In this document: in pieces, positions 1 through 6,212 of the stretch
Layout of the letters: each line of letters starts with the position of its first letter
Position numbering within the stretch: position 1 is the first letter of the stretch
Assembly: GCA_003170575.1 (NCBI GenBank)
Contig: PMZB01000107.1
Location: forward strand, 1-7,029
DNA: 7,029 nt
Direction of reading: 5' to 3'
Source: Chlamydiia bacterium
GTDB taxonomy: Bacteria > Chlamydiota > Chlamydiia > Chlamydiales > FEN-1388
Program-made: the position numbers and the translations under genes
The notes under the pieces: generated by a model
Told to the model about the DNA's origin: nothing
Database searches by the model: none
What the model saw: only the letters and a program-made list of their open reading frames with translations

Positions 1-2
1 TA

Positions 3-662
3 GGTGATCCCAATTTATTTATTACCTATAAAGACAAGCTGAAAAGAGAGCTTGATGCGAACCCCAAAATTCTTACGGATTTTAAAGCGGACTTCTTAAA
101 AACGGCCTTAAAAACCTTAGATGCTGAGATTTTGACAAAAGGTGGGGCGCCTAAGAGAAAACCGCTTGCTGTTGACATTGCCTCAGGAGTACTTCTATCT
201 GATGGTCAATATCTTAAAGGCCCAAAATATGGGATGATGAGAACCATTCAATATTCCATCGCAGCCTCGATTTTTCGGAACTCTCCACAAATGAGTGAAG
301 AAGATTTACGGTCCATCCCTTCAACAATTCCCCAGAGAATCGATTGGTTAAGAGAAAAAAAATTTATAGATCTTACTTTTGAAGAAGGGGACCAATTAAA
401 AAGCTGTTATGCTCAGGCAATTTTTTGGTATGGAACTTTGCAACGACAAGCTCAGATTCAAGGAGCATCCGAGATGAATGTGATTTCTCTTCCAGTGGAT
501 TCGCTTGCTCTAAGTGCCACTCTCCAAAAAACCAAAGAGTTGGCAACAAAGATGTTATCAGTAAAGGGTCAAGATGTTCCTTTAAATCCAGGAAGCCCTA
601 CAAAACGTCCCGGCGCTCCTTTAAATCCAGGAAGCCCTACAAAACGTATAAAAAAATACTAA
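3..662 (+). CDS. nucleotidyltransferase-like (GlnD/DUF294-type) protein, C-terminal part, 5' partial
   Basis: The frame is open from the left edge to TAA at 660-662, giving 219 visible residues, so the gene starts outside the window. The internal TTG at 132 is not a credible start: homology to the next gene continues upstream of it (GDPNLFITYKDKL here, GDEETFKKYKQKL there). Both proteins share a block like K-G-P-K-Y-G-x-x-R-x-x-Q-Y-S, then IP-x-x-x-x-R-x-DWL-x-EKKFI, then a tyrosine/tryptophan-rich helix. This looks like the helical substrate-binding half of DUF294/GlnD-like nucleotidyltransferases, by inference; the catalytic half would lie upstream. Unlike its paralogue it ends in about 34 extra residues, a twofold PLNPGSPTKR repeat closing with the basic KRIKKY. 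Two in-frame stops (TAA, then TAG at 666-668) separate it from the next gene, which lies in the same frame 15 bp downstream. Reality as a gene is near certain; function is unproven. Confidence 0.85.
   Translation, partial: GDPNLFITYKDKLKRELDANPKILTDFKADFLKTALKTLDAEILTKGGAPKRKPLAVDIASGVLLSDGQYLKGPKYGMMRTIQYSIAASIFRNSPQMSEEDLRSIPSTIPQRIDWLREKKFIDLTFEEGDQLKSCYAQAIFWYGTLQRQAQIQGASEMNVISLPVDSLALSATLQKTKELATKMLSVKGQDVPLNPGSPTKRPGAPLNPGSPTKRIKKY
578..647 (+). repeat. two-copy direct repeat, 31 nt identical, period 39 nt
   Basis: The copies at 578-608 and 617-647 match over 31 bases and are separated by an 8-base spacer. The period is exactly 13 codons, so the frame is kept. Each copy encodes PLNPGSPTKR near the C-terminus of the first gene. 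Near-perfect nucleotide identity suggests a recent in-frame duplication. Confidence 0.95.
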
Positions 663-666
663 TCCT

Positions 667-673
667 AGGGGGA
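667..673 (+). promoter_or_regulatory. Shine-Dalgarno site fixing the GTG start at 678
   Basis: AGGGGGA lies 4 nt before GTG at 678-680. It is the only strong purine-rich site in the 15-bp gap after the first gene, and it supports a GTG start for the second gene. Confidence 0.7.
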
Positions 674-677
674 AACA

Positions 678-1688
678 GTGGCTTGTTTAGGATATGATTT
701 TGAGACAGCCTATACTAGTCTGCGTGAAGGGTATAGGCAATTAAGTCAAGCTCCATTAGATGAGAACACTTTTTGGGAGAATCTATCTTCCCTTACACAA
801 AGAGCTGTCACTAGTGCTCAGGATGCTTTACGCACGGAAGTTTCTGAGCTTTTTTCTTGTCCATGCGAGATTGCAGTAGCTTACACAGGAAGCGATAGCA
901 GGCTGGAAAAATGCGGTCTTGGATCTCCCTTAGAGTGCATTGTGATAACTCCCTGCCACGAGATGACTCCTTCTCAAAGAGCGATAGTGGATAAAATATC
1001 GGAGGTATGTAACAAGGGTTCCCGCATTTTTTCCCTTCAGGTGGAACAAAAAGCACTTGATCACGACCTTGTTGCAACCTATAAGCATGGAGATCCCCCG
1101 ACAGTTATTCCGACAAGGGCATGTGATGCTGCTTTTTTGGGAGGCGATGAAGAGACTTTTAAAAAATATAAACAGAAACTTTGTCAAGAGCTTGGCCAAG
1201 AACACATAAATTTAAAACTATTTAGGAAAAAATTTCTAGATTCAGCTCTCCAAAATCTTCGTCAAGAGCTGAATGGAAGCCCAGTAAGAGTTCCTTATAT
1301 TACATTAGATTCTGGAACAGTCTTTTATGAAAAGACCGGGCGAAGAGGGCTTAAGCATGATATTTTTCGTTCTGTACAGTATTCCCTTGCTTACAAAATC
1401 TTCTGCTTGATGTCTCAAGAAGGGAAGGTTTTGCCTGATGATATCCCAAGGACTGTGATGGGAAGGCTTGATTGGTTGTCTGAAAAGAAATTTATTAGTC
1501 TTTCAGATGAGGAAATTACTCAACTTAAAAAAAATTACACCCAAGCCAGCTATTGGTATCTGTTATTGAACGAGCAAGTTGTTTCTTCTCCCGACCCAGA
1601 TAAGCTTATAACCATGAAATTGGAATCCCGTACATTGCGACCTGTGATCCAAGGCACGCTTGATATTTGTAAAAAGATAGGCGAATAG
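678..1688 (+). CDS. nucleotidyltransferase-like (GlnD/DUF294-type) protein with degenerate catalytic motif
   Basis: A complete 336-residue protein starting at GTG after AGGGGGA. Residues 65-90 form a strand-turn-strand region with G71-S72, R75 and E77, then S-P-L-E (83-86) and the hydrophobic CIVI. This resembles the GS-x-x-R-x-E...S-D-L-D-hydrophobic signature of the nucleotidyltransferase fold, but the first metal-binding Asp is Pro84 and the second is Glu86. Residues 144-157 (PTRACDAAFLGGD) resemble the conserved 'DAR..AGD' region of GlnD and DUF294 proteins. Residues 224-240 (LKHDIFRSVQYSLAYKI) resemble the 'G-L-x-D-I-x-x-x-Q' helix of their substrate-binding half. From about residue 155 on it aligns with the first gene, at roughly one third identity by eye. 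No signal peptide or membrane segment is evident. It is probably co-transcribed with its flanking genes. The gene is certain; the family is a motif-level inference, and the activity may be lost or altered. Confidence 0.85.
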   Translation: MACLGYDFETAYTSLREGYRQLSQAPLDENTFWENLSSLTQRAVTSAQDALRTEVSELFSCPCEIAVAYTGSDSRLEKCGLGSPLECIVITPCHEMTPSQRAIVDKISEVCNKGSRIFSLQVEQKALDHDLVATYKHGDPPTVIPTRACDAAFLGGDEETFKKYKQKLCQELGQEHINLKLFRKKFLDSALQNLRQELNGSPVRVPYITLDSGTVFYEKTGRRGLKHDIFRSVQYSLAYKIFCLMSQEGKVLPDDIPRTVMGRLDWLSEKKFISLSDEEITQLKKNYTQASYWYLLLNEQVVSSPDPDKLITMKLESRTLRPVIQGTLDICKKIGE

Positions 1689-1710
1689 CTAATATTCTCC
1701 CAATTTCAAA

Positions 1711-1717
1711 AAGGTGG
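1711..1717 (+). promoter_or_regulatory. Shine-Dalgarno site fixing the TTG start of rsmI
   Basis: AAGGTGG lies 4 nt before TTG at 1722. The family's N-terminus (hydrophobic strand, then ATPIGNLGD) begins right after this TTG. No in-frame ATG or GTG fits better, so the rare start codon is well supported. Confidence 0.75.
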
Positions 1718-1721
1718 TCCT

Positions 1722-2528
1722 TTGCTCATTCTCATTGCAACACCTATCGGCAATCTGGGAGATCTTTCTCCCCGGGCACAAGAAGCGCTGCAACAATGCG
1801 ACCTTCTTTTGTGTGAAGACACAAGGCATACAGGGCAGCTGCTTCATCTAGCTGGCATTAAGGCCAAGGAAAAGCGAAGCCTTCACAAATTTAATGAAGC
1901 AGAGCGGGAAGAGGAAGTTATTCAACTGCTTCATGCTGGCAAGGCAGTCGGCCTTGTAAGTGACGCTGGTACTCCTGGCATCGCAGATCCAGGAGCCAGG
2001 CTTGTTGCACGCTGCCATGCAGAAGGAATCAAAGTAAGCATTATTCCAGGACCATGCGCTTTCGTGGCAGCATATGCCCTCTCAGGATATACGGACGAGG
2101 CTTTTCAATTTCTCGGGTTTTTGCCAAAAACCCGCAATGAGCGAAGCAAACTCTTTGACAAGATGAGAGAGTATTCTGGCGCGAGCATTGTGTATGAAAG
2201 CCCTTATCGCATAAAAGAGACGCTAACAGAAGTGGATCCGCAGTGGGAAGTTGTCATGGTGCGCGAGCTTACGAAAATTCATGAACAAGTAGTTCGAGCT
2301 TCCGCAGGGGAGCTTTTGCAACAATTGGCGGACAAAGAAGTGAAGGGAGAGTGTGTGCTTATTTTCTCTCCTTCAAAAAAAGAAAAACCTTCTCTTGAAG
2401 AGCTTGTGCAGCAAGTGCATCATGTGCGCGAATCTTTTTCTTGCTCAGTGAAAGAGGCAATTGAAGCAGTTGCTAAAGCGCGGGGAGTTTCCCAAAAAGA
2501 CTTATACCGCTTGATCATCAGAGGCTAG
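1722..2528 (+). CDS. rsmI: 16S rRNA (cytidine-1402-2'-O)-methyltransferase RsmI
   Basis: RsmI uses S-adenosylmethionine to methylate the 2'-hydroxyl of C1402 in the ribosomal P site. With RsmH (N4-methylation) it makes m4Cm1402, which tunes start-codon choice and decoding fidelity. The 268-residue protein carries the family signatures in order: ATPIGNLGD (6-14), LCEDTRHT (30-37), GLVSDAGTPGIADPG (77-91), IIPGPCAFVAA (107-117), FLGFLPKT (130-137), VYESPYRI (157-164), VRELTKIHE (180-188) and KGECVLIF (208-215). The C-terminal stretch 243-266, ending in KDLYRLII, matches the small helical tail of the family. Length is close to the usual 270-290. The TTG start has a good ribosome-binding site and lies 33 bp after the preceding gene, suggesting shared transcription. 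Its 3' end overlaps the convergent large gene by 27 bp. No key residue appears missing. Confidence 0.97.
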   Translation: MLILIATPIGNLGDLSPRAQEALQQCDLLLCEDTRHTGQLLHLAGIKAKEKRSLHKFNEAEREEEVIQLLHAGKAVGLVSDAGTPGIADPGARLVARCHAEGIKVSIIPGPCAFVAAYALSGYTDEAFQFLGFLPKTRNERSKLFDKMREYSGASIVYESPYRIKETLTEVDPQWEVVMVRELTKIHEQVVRASAGELLQQLADKEVKGECVLIFSPSKKEKPSLEELVQQVHHVRESFSCSVKEAIEAVAKARGVSQKDLYRLIIRG

Positions 2529-5500
2529 TGCCTGCAAAATGCAGGAGATCAGATTTTGGATGCGATCCATGGTTGATGATTCCATTTCTTCGAGGCGTGA
2601 TTCAGGACCTATTTTTTTCCCTAGGGTTATCAATTTTGGCAAAACCATACCTACTGCAGCACTAGCTCCTAGCTTGCCAAACAGCACAACTTTTTCTGAC
2701 ATACGAGCCGTTGAAATCTGTCGGCGCAATCGAGTGGAGCCTAAGTGTACCAGCCTTTCTGCGGTTTGCTCCACTGTTTCTGTGAGGATAAGAGGCGCAG
2801 GGGAAGGAGAAGGAGCAATTGGCGGAGGTGGATTAATCACTGATTCTACGTTTACATGACGGTCAGCTGCTTCTAAGAGGCAGCTTAACACCTCTGGTGT
2901 TGGTATTTGCATATAGGAAATAATGAGTGATACGAGGTGATTGACAAGCTTTTCTGAAATAGGGTGTATCTTTTCAAGTTCAGGAAATGTATCTGAAATA
3001 AGCCTTGTGAGGGATTTTGTCACTGCCTCTATTTCCGCTTTATGTTCTTCAGTTATAGTGTGAAGCATTTTGCTGACCAATTGTTCACGAGCTTTACTCT
3101 TGGGAGGAGGAAGAGGTGTTTTTGCCTTTGCTGCAAAAATTTGTTCGAATCTTTCAGAGAGGAGAGATCTGAGTGTATAAATAAATTTTGGATAGCTTAT
3201 GGCTATTTTTGAGAATATCAGCTCTATCAATGATGGAAGGGAAGATTCTGTGTTTGTAAGTGTGCCTTGAAGAGTTGTCAAAATCATGTTAGAAAAAAGA
3301 GCGAACAGCTCTGGCTGGGTAGATTCCATAAATTCAGGAAGTACAAGACTCTTAGCGCCTTTTGGGAAGGTTATGAGGAGGAGAAGCTGGGCAAGACGAT
3401 CAGCAAAATCAGCAAGCCGAGGCTCAGATACATGCTCTTCTGTTTTTGCAGCCTTACGTTGAACAATCTTATCTGTTTCCTCCAGAGTCTTTTGCAAGAT
3501 TGAAAAGAAATACTGTTTTGATTTGTCCATTTGTTCTGATGAATCTCGAAGCAACCTATAGATATTGGTCTCTAAAAAAAGAGAGAATGCGTTGATATTT
3601 TCCGGGTCTAACATGCTTTTCAAAACCATGCCCAATTCATTCAGAACATATGTTCCATCAGATTTTACAAGGAAAAAGGGTTTGAGGAAGTCGGGGAGAG
3701 GGGGATGAACATCTTTGCGCAACTGTTCGGCTATAAAGACTAGGGACCCTTGGATAGCCTTCCTGGGATAGGCAAGAGCCTGTTCGCTCAATCCTCGTCC
3801 GGTTAGCTCCCGCAGAAGGGGCGCCGATTCTTGTTCAAAATGCCTGGCTGCAAGAAGGGAGGAGAGCACAAGATGGGCGATCTCACCAGCAAGGGATACT
3901 AAGTTTGGTTCAAGTTGCGGTGCTGCTTCAGGTGGAGGAAGACCAAGCGCGGCTGCAATAAGCGGTCCTCCAAGAAGAGTACTTACCTTTTGAAACTCTG
4001 TTGATTCGGATGGATTGCTTGTAGCTGGCATTAGGTTTTCCCCGGCAAGAGCTGATTGAATTCCTGCAGACAAAGGAACAGAAAGAAGGGTGAAAAGTAC
4101 TGAACGATACGATTCAAGAGCTGGTGGAAGTACAAGATCGGTCTCTTTACCAATACAGGTTGAAAGCAAAAATTCAGAAAGTTTCCTCGCCTGTTCTGAG
4201 GATAATTTTTCTCCAGGGACAAAAAGTCCTCTCGGAATCTTCAACGTTCCGGCACAACACTTTTCGCAGATGTTATGAAGAATGGAACAAAAATTTGCAT
4301 CGAAAAATGCCGCTATAGCATCCATATTGTCCGGAGTAAGTAGATGAACAAGGAGCCTGCCCTTATCATTCAGTTGATAGGGATGGAGGATATTTCCGTT
4401 TATATTTCTGGCTGGCTCTCTAAAAAATACCTGACAAAATTCAGGAAGGGTTTCCGTTGTGTTGGAATAAGTAAGAAGCGCTTGCTTCAATGATATAAGC
4501 ATTTGTCTGGCCGTCTTTTGGATAACTTCAAGCGATTCTTTGTGGATTCCAAGTGTAGAAAGCCCCTGTACAGCATTTTCTCGCTGCGTTTTGAAATCTT
4601 CAGCTTTAAGAAGATTTCTGGAAATAAATGCCAAGACATCGCCAAACAATGCTGAAACAGATGCATTTGCTTGCTGCACAGTCTCTGATCCGGTTGGGGC
4701 AGGAGGCTTTTTAAGAATAGGAATAGGGAGGAAGGTCAAGATAGTGTCTCCAAGCATCCCTGCAAGCTCATGTATTTCCTGAGCAGAGATCAATTTGCCT
4801 TCTGACTCAATTGCAGAGGATGTGGGTTTCTTTACTTCTTTTTGGGGAGGGGAGGGAATATGCCGTAAAGAAGCCTCTAGCGTGGCTAACTTGGTTTTTA
4901 AGGCTTCTGTAAGGACTGAGCGAAGCACTGCATACAGAGGCGCTTTCATGTATGATTCTCCGACTACTGGGAGTATTAAGGAATCCCCTGCTTTCGGAAA
5001 GGCTGTTTTCAGAACAAGGTCGGCAAGATCCTGGGCATGCGAAGCAAGAGGTGTCACTCCTTCAGTTCCTGCAGGAATATTGGCCGAAGCATCAGCGACA
5101 GATTTTTGGAGCAAAGTTATAAGGTCCTGTGGAATAGAGATAGAGCCAAGGTTTGCCACGATAGAGAGAAAATTTGCCTCAAGTATTCCACTAACGGCTT
5201 TTGCGAAATTTTCATCTACCCCGGTTATGGTTCTTATCTCTTCAGTGGTTTCTGTGATTATTCTCGAGGTCTTTTGTGTAACGAGCGTATTAAGAAGATA
5301 GGCTCCGCTTGTATTTAAGGACCATTCACCATTTGTTTTCTTGAAAAAGCTTGCCAAAAGATCGGGAGGAGGAGTTTTTCCGCCGTTGTATGTTCGTAGC
5401 TGATCTCCGACAAATTTAATAATAAGAGGTAATAATTTGCCTACGCAAGCCACCCCTTCCTCAGAGAATCCTTTTTCTCGCAAGGATAATCTAGCGCCCT

Positions 5501-6068
5501 CCACAGAGTTATCAATTTCCCTTTGTCGGGCCAACATGGAAATGATAGCTTTCATTCTCCCAGGCCCACTAAAATACCATGAGAGAGCAGACTTGGCTGT
5601 GGCTGCCGCAGCAGCGCCAAATACGGTCCCAGCGCCCTTAACCCCTCTCCAGCCAGCCTCTAAAATGCGCTCTCCTATAGGTAAATAACCCATCTCCGCG
5701 CCTCTCACAAGCCCGCTGATTTTTTGCGCTAGAAGAATGCACTCACTCTTTAGTGAATCATCTTGGGAGATCTTTGGTATGAGGTGGTTTGTCAACAAAG
5801 TTTTAAATGCCTGACAATTTTGGTTCTCTAAGGTTGATTTTGATAGTTGGCCTAACATTCCTTCAATTTTTGAGGCGATCTTGACAAAACTTCCTATGTT
5901 TGCCTTGTCGTAGCGTCCACCAGAGGTCATAGCATCAAGAGTTTCTGTTAAGTCAGTCCAAAGCTGCCCGGCACTTGATGCTGACTTTTGCTTCAGCTGA
6001 AGACTGGCTCTAAGGGTATTTAGATCTTGATATACTTCTGAGAAATCAACAAAGTCTGAGGAAGGCAT
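2502..6068 (-). CDS. unrecognised 1188-residue protein with three diverged internal repeats
   Basis: I do not recognise this protein. ATG at 6068 follows a good Shine-Dalgarno site (AAGAGGAAA), and the frame runs uninterrupted to TAA at 2504-2502. Layout: a helical N-terminal region (1-140); a Gly/Ala-rich hydrophobic stretch (141-168); three related modules (about 183-400, 491-676, 743-941); a helical C-terminal region (about 945-1075); a proline-rich linker (1080-1092); and a second Gly/Ala-rich hydrophobic stretch (1127-1150). Proline-rich spacers also separate the modules. Each module has an LP/PP-x-x-L...FF element, an L-N-x-x-G-x-x-L core in modules 1 and 3 (LND-x-G in module 2), an FxxxN-[IF] helix, and an L-[IV]-LP element followed by a long helix. 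No secretion signal peptide or enzyme motif was seen. The gene lies 144 bp downstream of the MYND gene on the same strand and may share its promoter or use its own. The hydrophobic segments permit membrane association, but this is inference. It could be a structural or secreted host-directed protein. Confidence 0.92.
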   Translation of the reverse strand: MPSSDFVDFSEVYQDLNTLRASLQLKQKSASSAGQLWTDLTETLDAMTSGGRYDKANIGSFVKIASKIEGMLGQLSKSTLENQNCQAFKTLLTNHLIPKISQDDSLKSECILLAQKISGLVRGAEMGYLPIGERILEAGWRGVKGAGTVFGAAAAATAKSALSWYFSGPGRMKAIISMLARQREIDNSVEGARLSLREKGFSEEGVACVGKLLPLIIKFVGDQLRTYNGGKTPPPDLLASFFKKTNGEWSLNTSGAYLLNTLVTQKTSRIITETTEEIRTITGVDENFAKAVSGILEANFLSIVANLGSISIPQDLITLLQKSVADASANIPAGTEGVTPLASHAQDLADLVLKTAFPKAGDSLILPVVGESYMKAPLYAVLRSVLTEALKTKLATLEASLRHIPSPPQKEVKKPTSSAIESEGKLISAQEIHELAGMLGDTILTFLPIPILKKPPAPTGSETVQQANASVSALFGDVLAFISRNLLKAEDFKTQRENAVQGLSTLGIHKESLEVIQKTARQMLISLKQALLTYSNTTETLPEFCQVFFREPARNINGNILHPYQLNDKGRLLVHLLTPDNMDAIAAFFDANFCSILHNICEKCCAGTLKIPRGLFVPGEKLSSEQARKLSEFLLSTCIGKETDLVLPPALESYRSVLFTLLSVPLSAGIQSALAGENLMPATSNPSESTEFQKVSTLLGGPLIAAALGLPPPEAAPQLEPNLVSLAGEIAHLVLSSLLAARHFEQESAPLLRELTGRGLSEQALAYPRKAIQGSLVFIAEQLRKDVHPPLPDFLKPFFLVKSDGTYVLNELGMVLKSMLDPENINAFSLFLETNIYRLLRDSSEQMDKSKQYFFSILQKTLEETDKIVQRKAAKTEEHVSEPRLADFADRLAQLLLLITFPKGAKSLVLPEFMESTQPELFALFSNMILTTLQGTLTNTESSLPSLIELIFSKIAISYPKFIYTLRSLLSERFEQIFAAKAKTPLPPPKSKAREQLVSKMLHTITEEHKAEIEAVTKSLTRLISDTFPELEKIHPISEKLVNHLVSLIISYMQIPTPEVLSCLLEAADRHVNVESVINPPPPIAPSPSPAPLILTETVEQTAERLVHLGSTRLRRQISTARMSEKVVLFGKLGASAAVGMVLPKLITLGKKIGPESRLEEMESSTMDRIQNLISCILQALASDDQAV
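2531..2545 (+). terminator. hairpin just after rsmI, possible terminator
   Basis: CCTGCA-AAA-TGCAGG is a perfect 6-bp stem with a 3-nt loop, 2 nt after the rsmI stop. A short TTTT occurs only at 2555-2558, so it is a weak intrinsic terminator at best. It lies inside the C-terminal coding part of the opposing gene. A second, shorter stem, AGGC-TAGT-GCCT (2522-2533), holds the rsmI stop codon in its loop and is mutually exclusive with this one. Confidence 0.4.
3246..3842 (-). repeat. protein repeat module 3 of the large protein (residues about 743-941)
   Basis: Matching elements are PPLPDFLKPFF (789-799), LNELGMVLKSMLDPEN (809-824), AFSLFLETNI (827-836), and FPKGAKSLVLPEFMES (901-916) followed by ELFALFSNMILTTLQGTL. 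The L-x-P-[DE]-N-[MI]-x-A stretch ties it most closely to module 2, and FPK[AG]...SL-[IV]-LP ties it to module 1. Confidence 0.78.
4041..4598 (-). repeat. protein repeat module 2 of the large protein (residues about 491-676)
   Basis: Matching elements are LPEFCQVFF (541-549), LNDKGRLLVHLLTPDN (566-581), AIAAFFDANF (584-593), and IGKETDLVLPPALES (639-653) followed by VLFTLLSVPLSAGIQSAL. It contains a cysteine cluster (C594, C601, C604, C605) absent from the other copies, too irregular to call a metal site. Confidence 0.75.
4869..5522 (-). repeat. protein repeat module 1 of the large protein (residues about 183-400)
   Basis: Diagnostic elements are PPPDLLASFF (233-242), LNTSGAYLLNTL (251-262), FAKAVSGILEANF (288-300), and FPKAGDSLILP (357-367) followed by PLYAVLRSVLTEALKTKL. 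This copy has about 20 extra residues between the second and third elements compared with modules 2 and 3. Confidence 0.75.
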
Positions 6069-6073
6069 TTTAT

Positions 6074-6081
6074 TTCCTCTT
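6074..6081 (-). promoter_or_regulatory. Shine-Dalgarno site of the large repeat gene
   Basis: On the minus strand AAGAGGAA ends 5 nt before the ATG at 6068-6066. It supports this start over any internal ATG. Confidence 0.7.
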
Positions 6082-6120
6082 GTTATTCAGCAATCGGCCA
6101 CAGTTTTATTTCTATTTAGC

Positions 6121-6160
6121 AAAAAAGAATATTCCCTGTCGATAGTTATTCCAAGGGAAT
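6121..6160 (-). terminator. candidate intrinsic terminator of the MYND gene
   Basis: The arms ATTCCCT and AGGGAAT (6131-6137 and 6154-6160) form a perfect 7-bp stem around a 16-nt loop. On the minus strand the stem is followed by ATTC and then six T residues (6126-6121, counting the bases complementary to the A-run). It lies about 50 bp past the stop of the MYND gene. The stem has only three G-C pairs and a large loop, so it would be a modest terminator that may let transcription through to the large gene. Confidence 0.45.
6126..6154 (-). promoter_or_regulatory. weak candidate sigma70-type promoter for the large repeat gene
   Basis: On the minus strand TTGGAA (6154-6149) and TATTCT (6131-6126) are separated by 17 bp. 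Each matches four of six consensus bases. Transcription would start near 6119, leaving about 50 nt of leader before the ATG. In an AT-rich gap such a match can arise by chance, and it overlaps the hairpin described next, so both cannot be taken as independent signals. Confidence 0.25.
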
Positions 6161-6162
6161 GC

Positions 6163-6180
6163 AGGCATTATTTGATGCCT
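6163..6180 (-). other. second intergenic hairpin
   Basis: AGGCAT (6163-6168) and ATGCCT (6175-6180) form a perfect 6-bp stem with a 6-nt loop, adjacent to the terminator-like hairpin. No T-run follows on either strand, so it could be an RNA processing or 3'-end protecting structure, a protein-binding palindrome, or chance. Confidence 0.4.
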
Positions 6181-6212
6181 CCTAACTTGTAAACTCCGCC
6201 TAGTGAAGAATT

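Noticed and set aside
132..134. TTG as the start of the first gene
   Set aside because: The frame is open further left, the upstream residues align with the second gene, and no Shine-Dalgarno site precedes this TTG.
425..697. 90-residue plus-strand frame overlapping the first two genes
   Set aside because: It is a shifted frame of the first gene; the first gene's own frame shows paralogy with its neighbour while this one shows none.
811..1205. two minus-strand frames of about 90 residues inside the second gene
   Set aside because: Antisense shadows of a gene supported by paralogy and a good ribosome-binding site.
4254..4289. cysteine cluster in module 2 of the large protein as a metal site
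   Set aside because: C594, C601, C604 and C605 have no recognisable zinc or iron-sulfur spacing and are absent from the other two modules.
4795..5301. 168-residue plus-strand open frame
   Set aside because: It lies wholly antisense within the continuous large gene, has no ribosome-binding site, and its translation shows biased, unstructured composition expected of a shadow frame.
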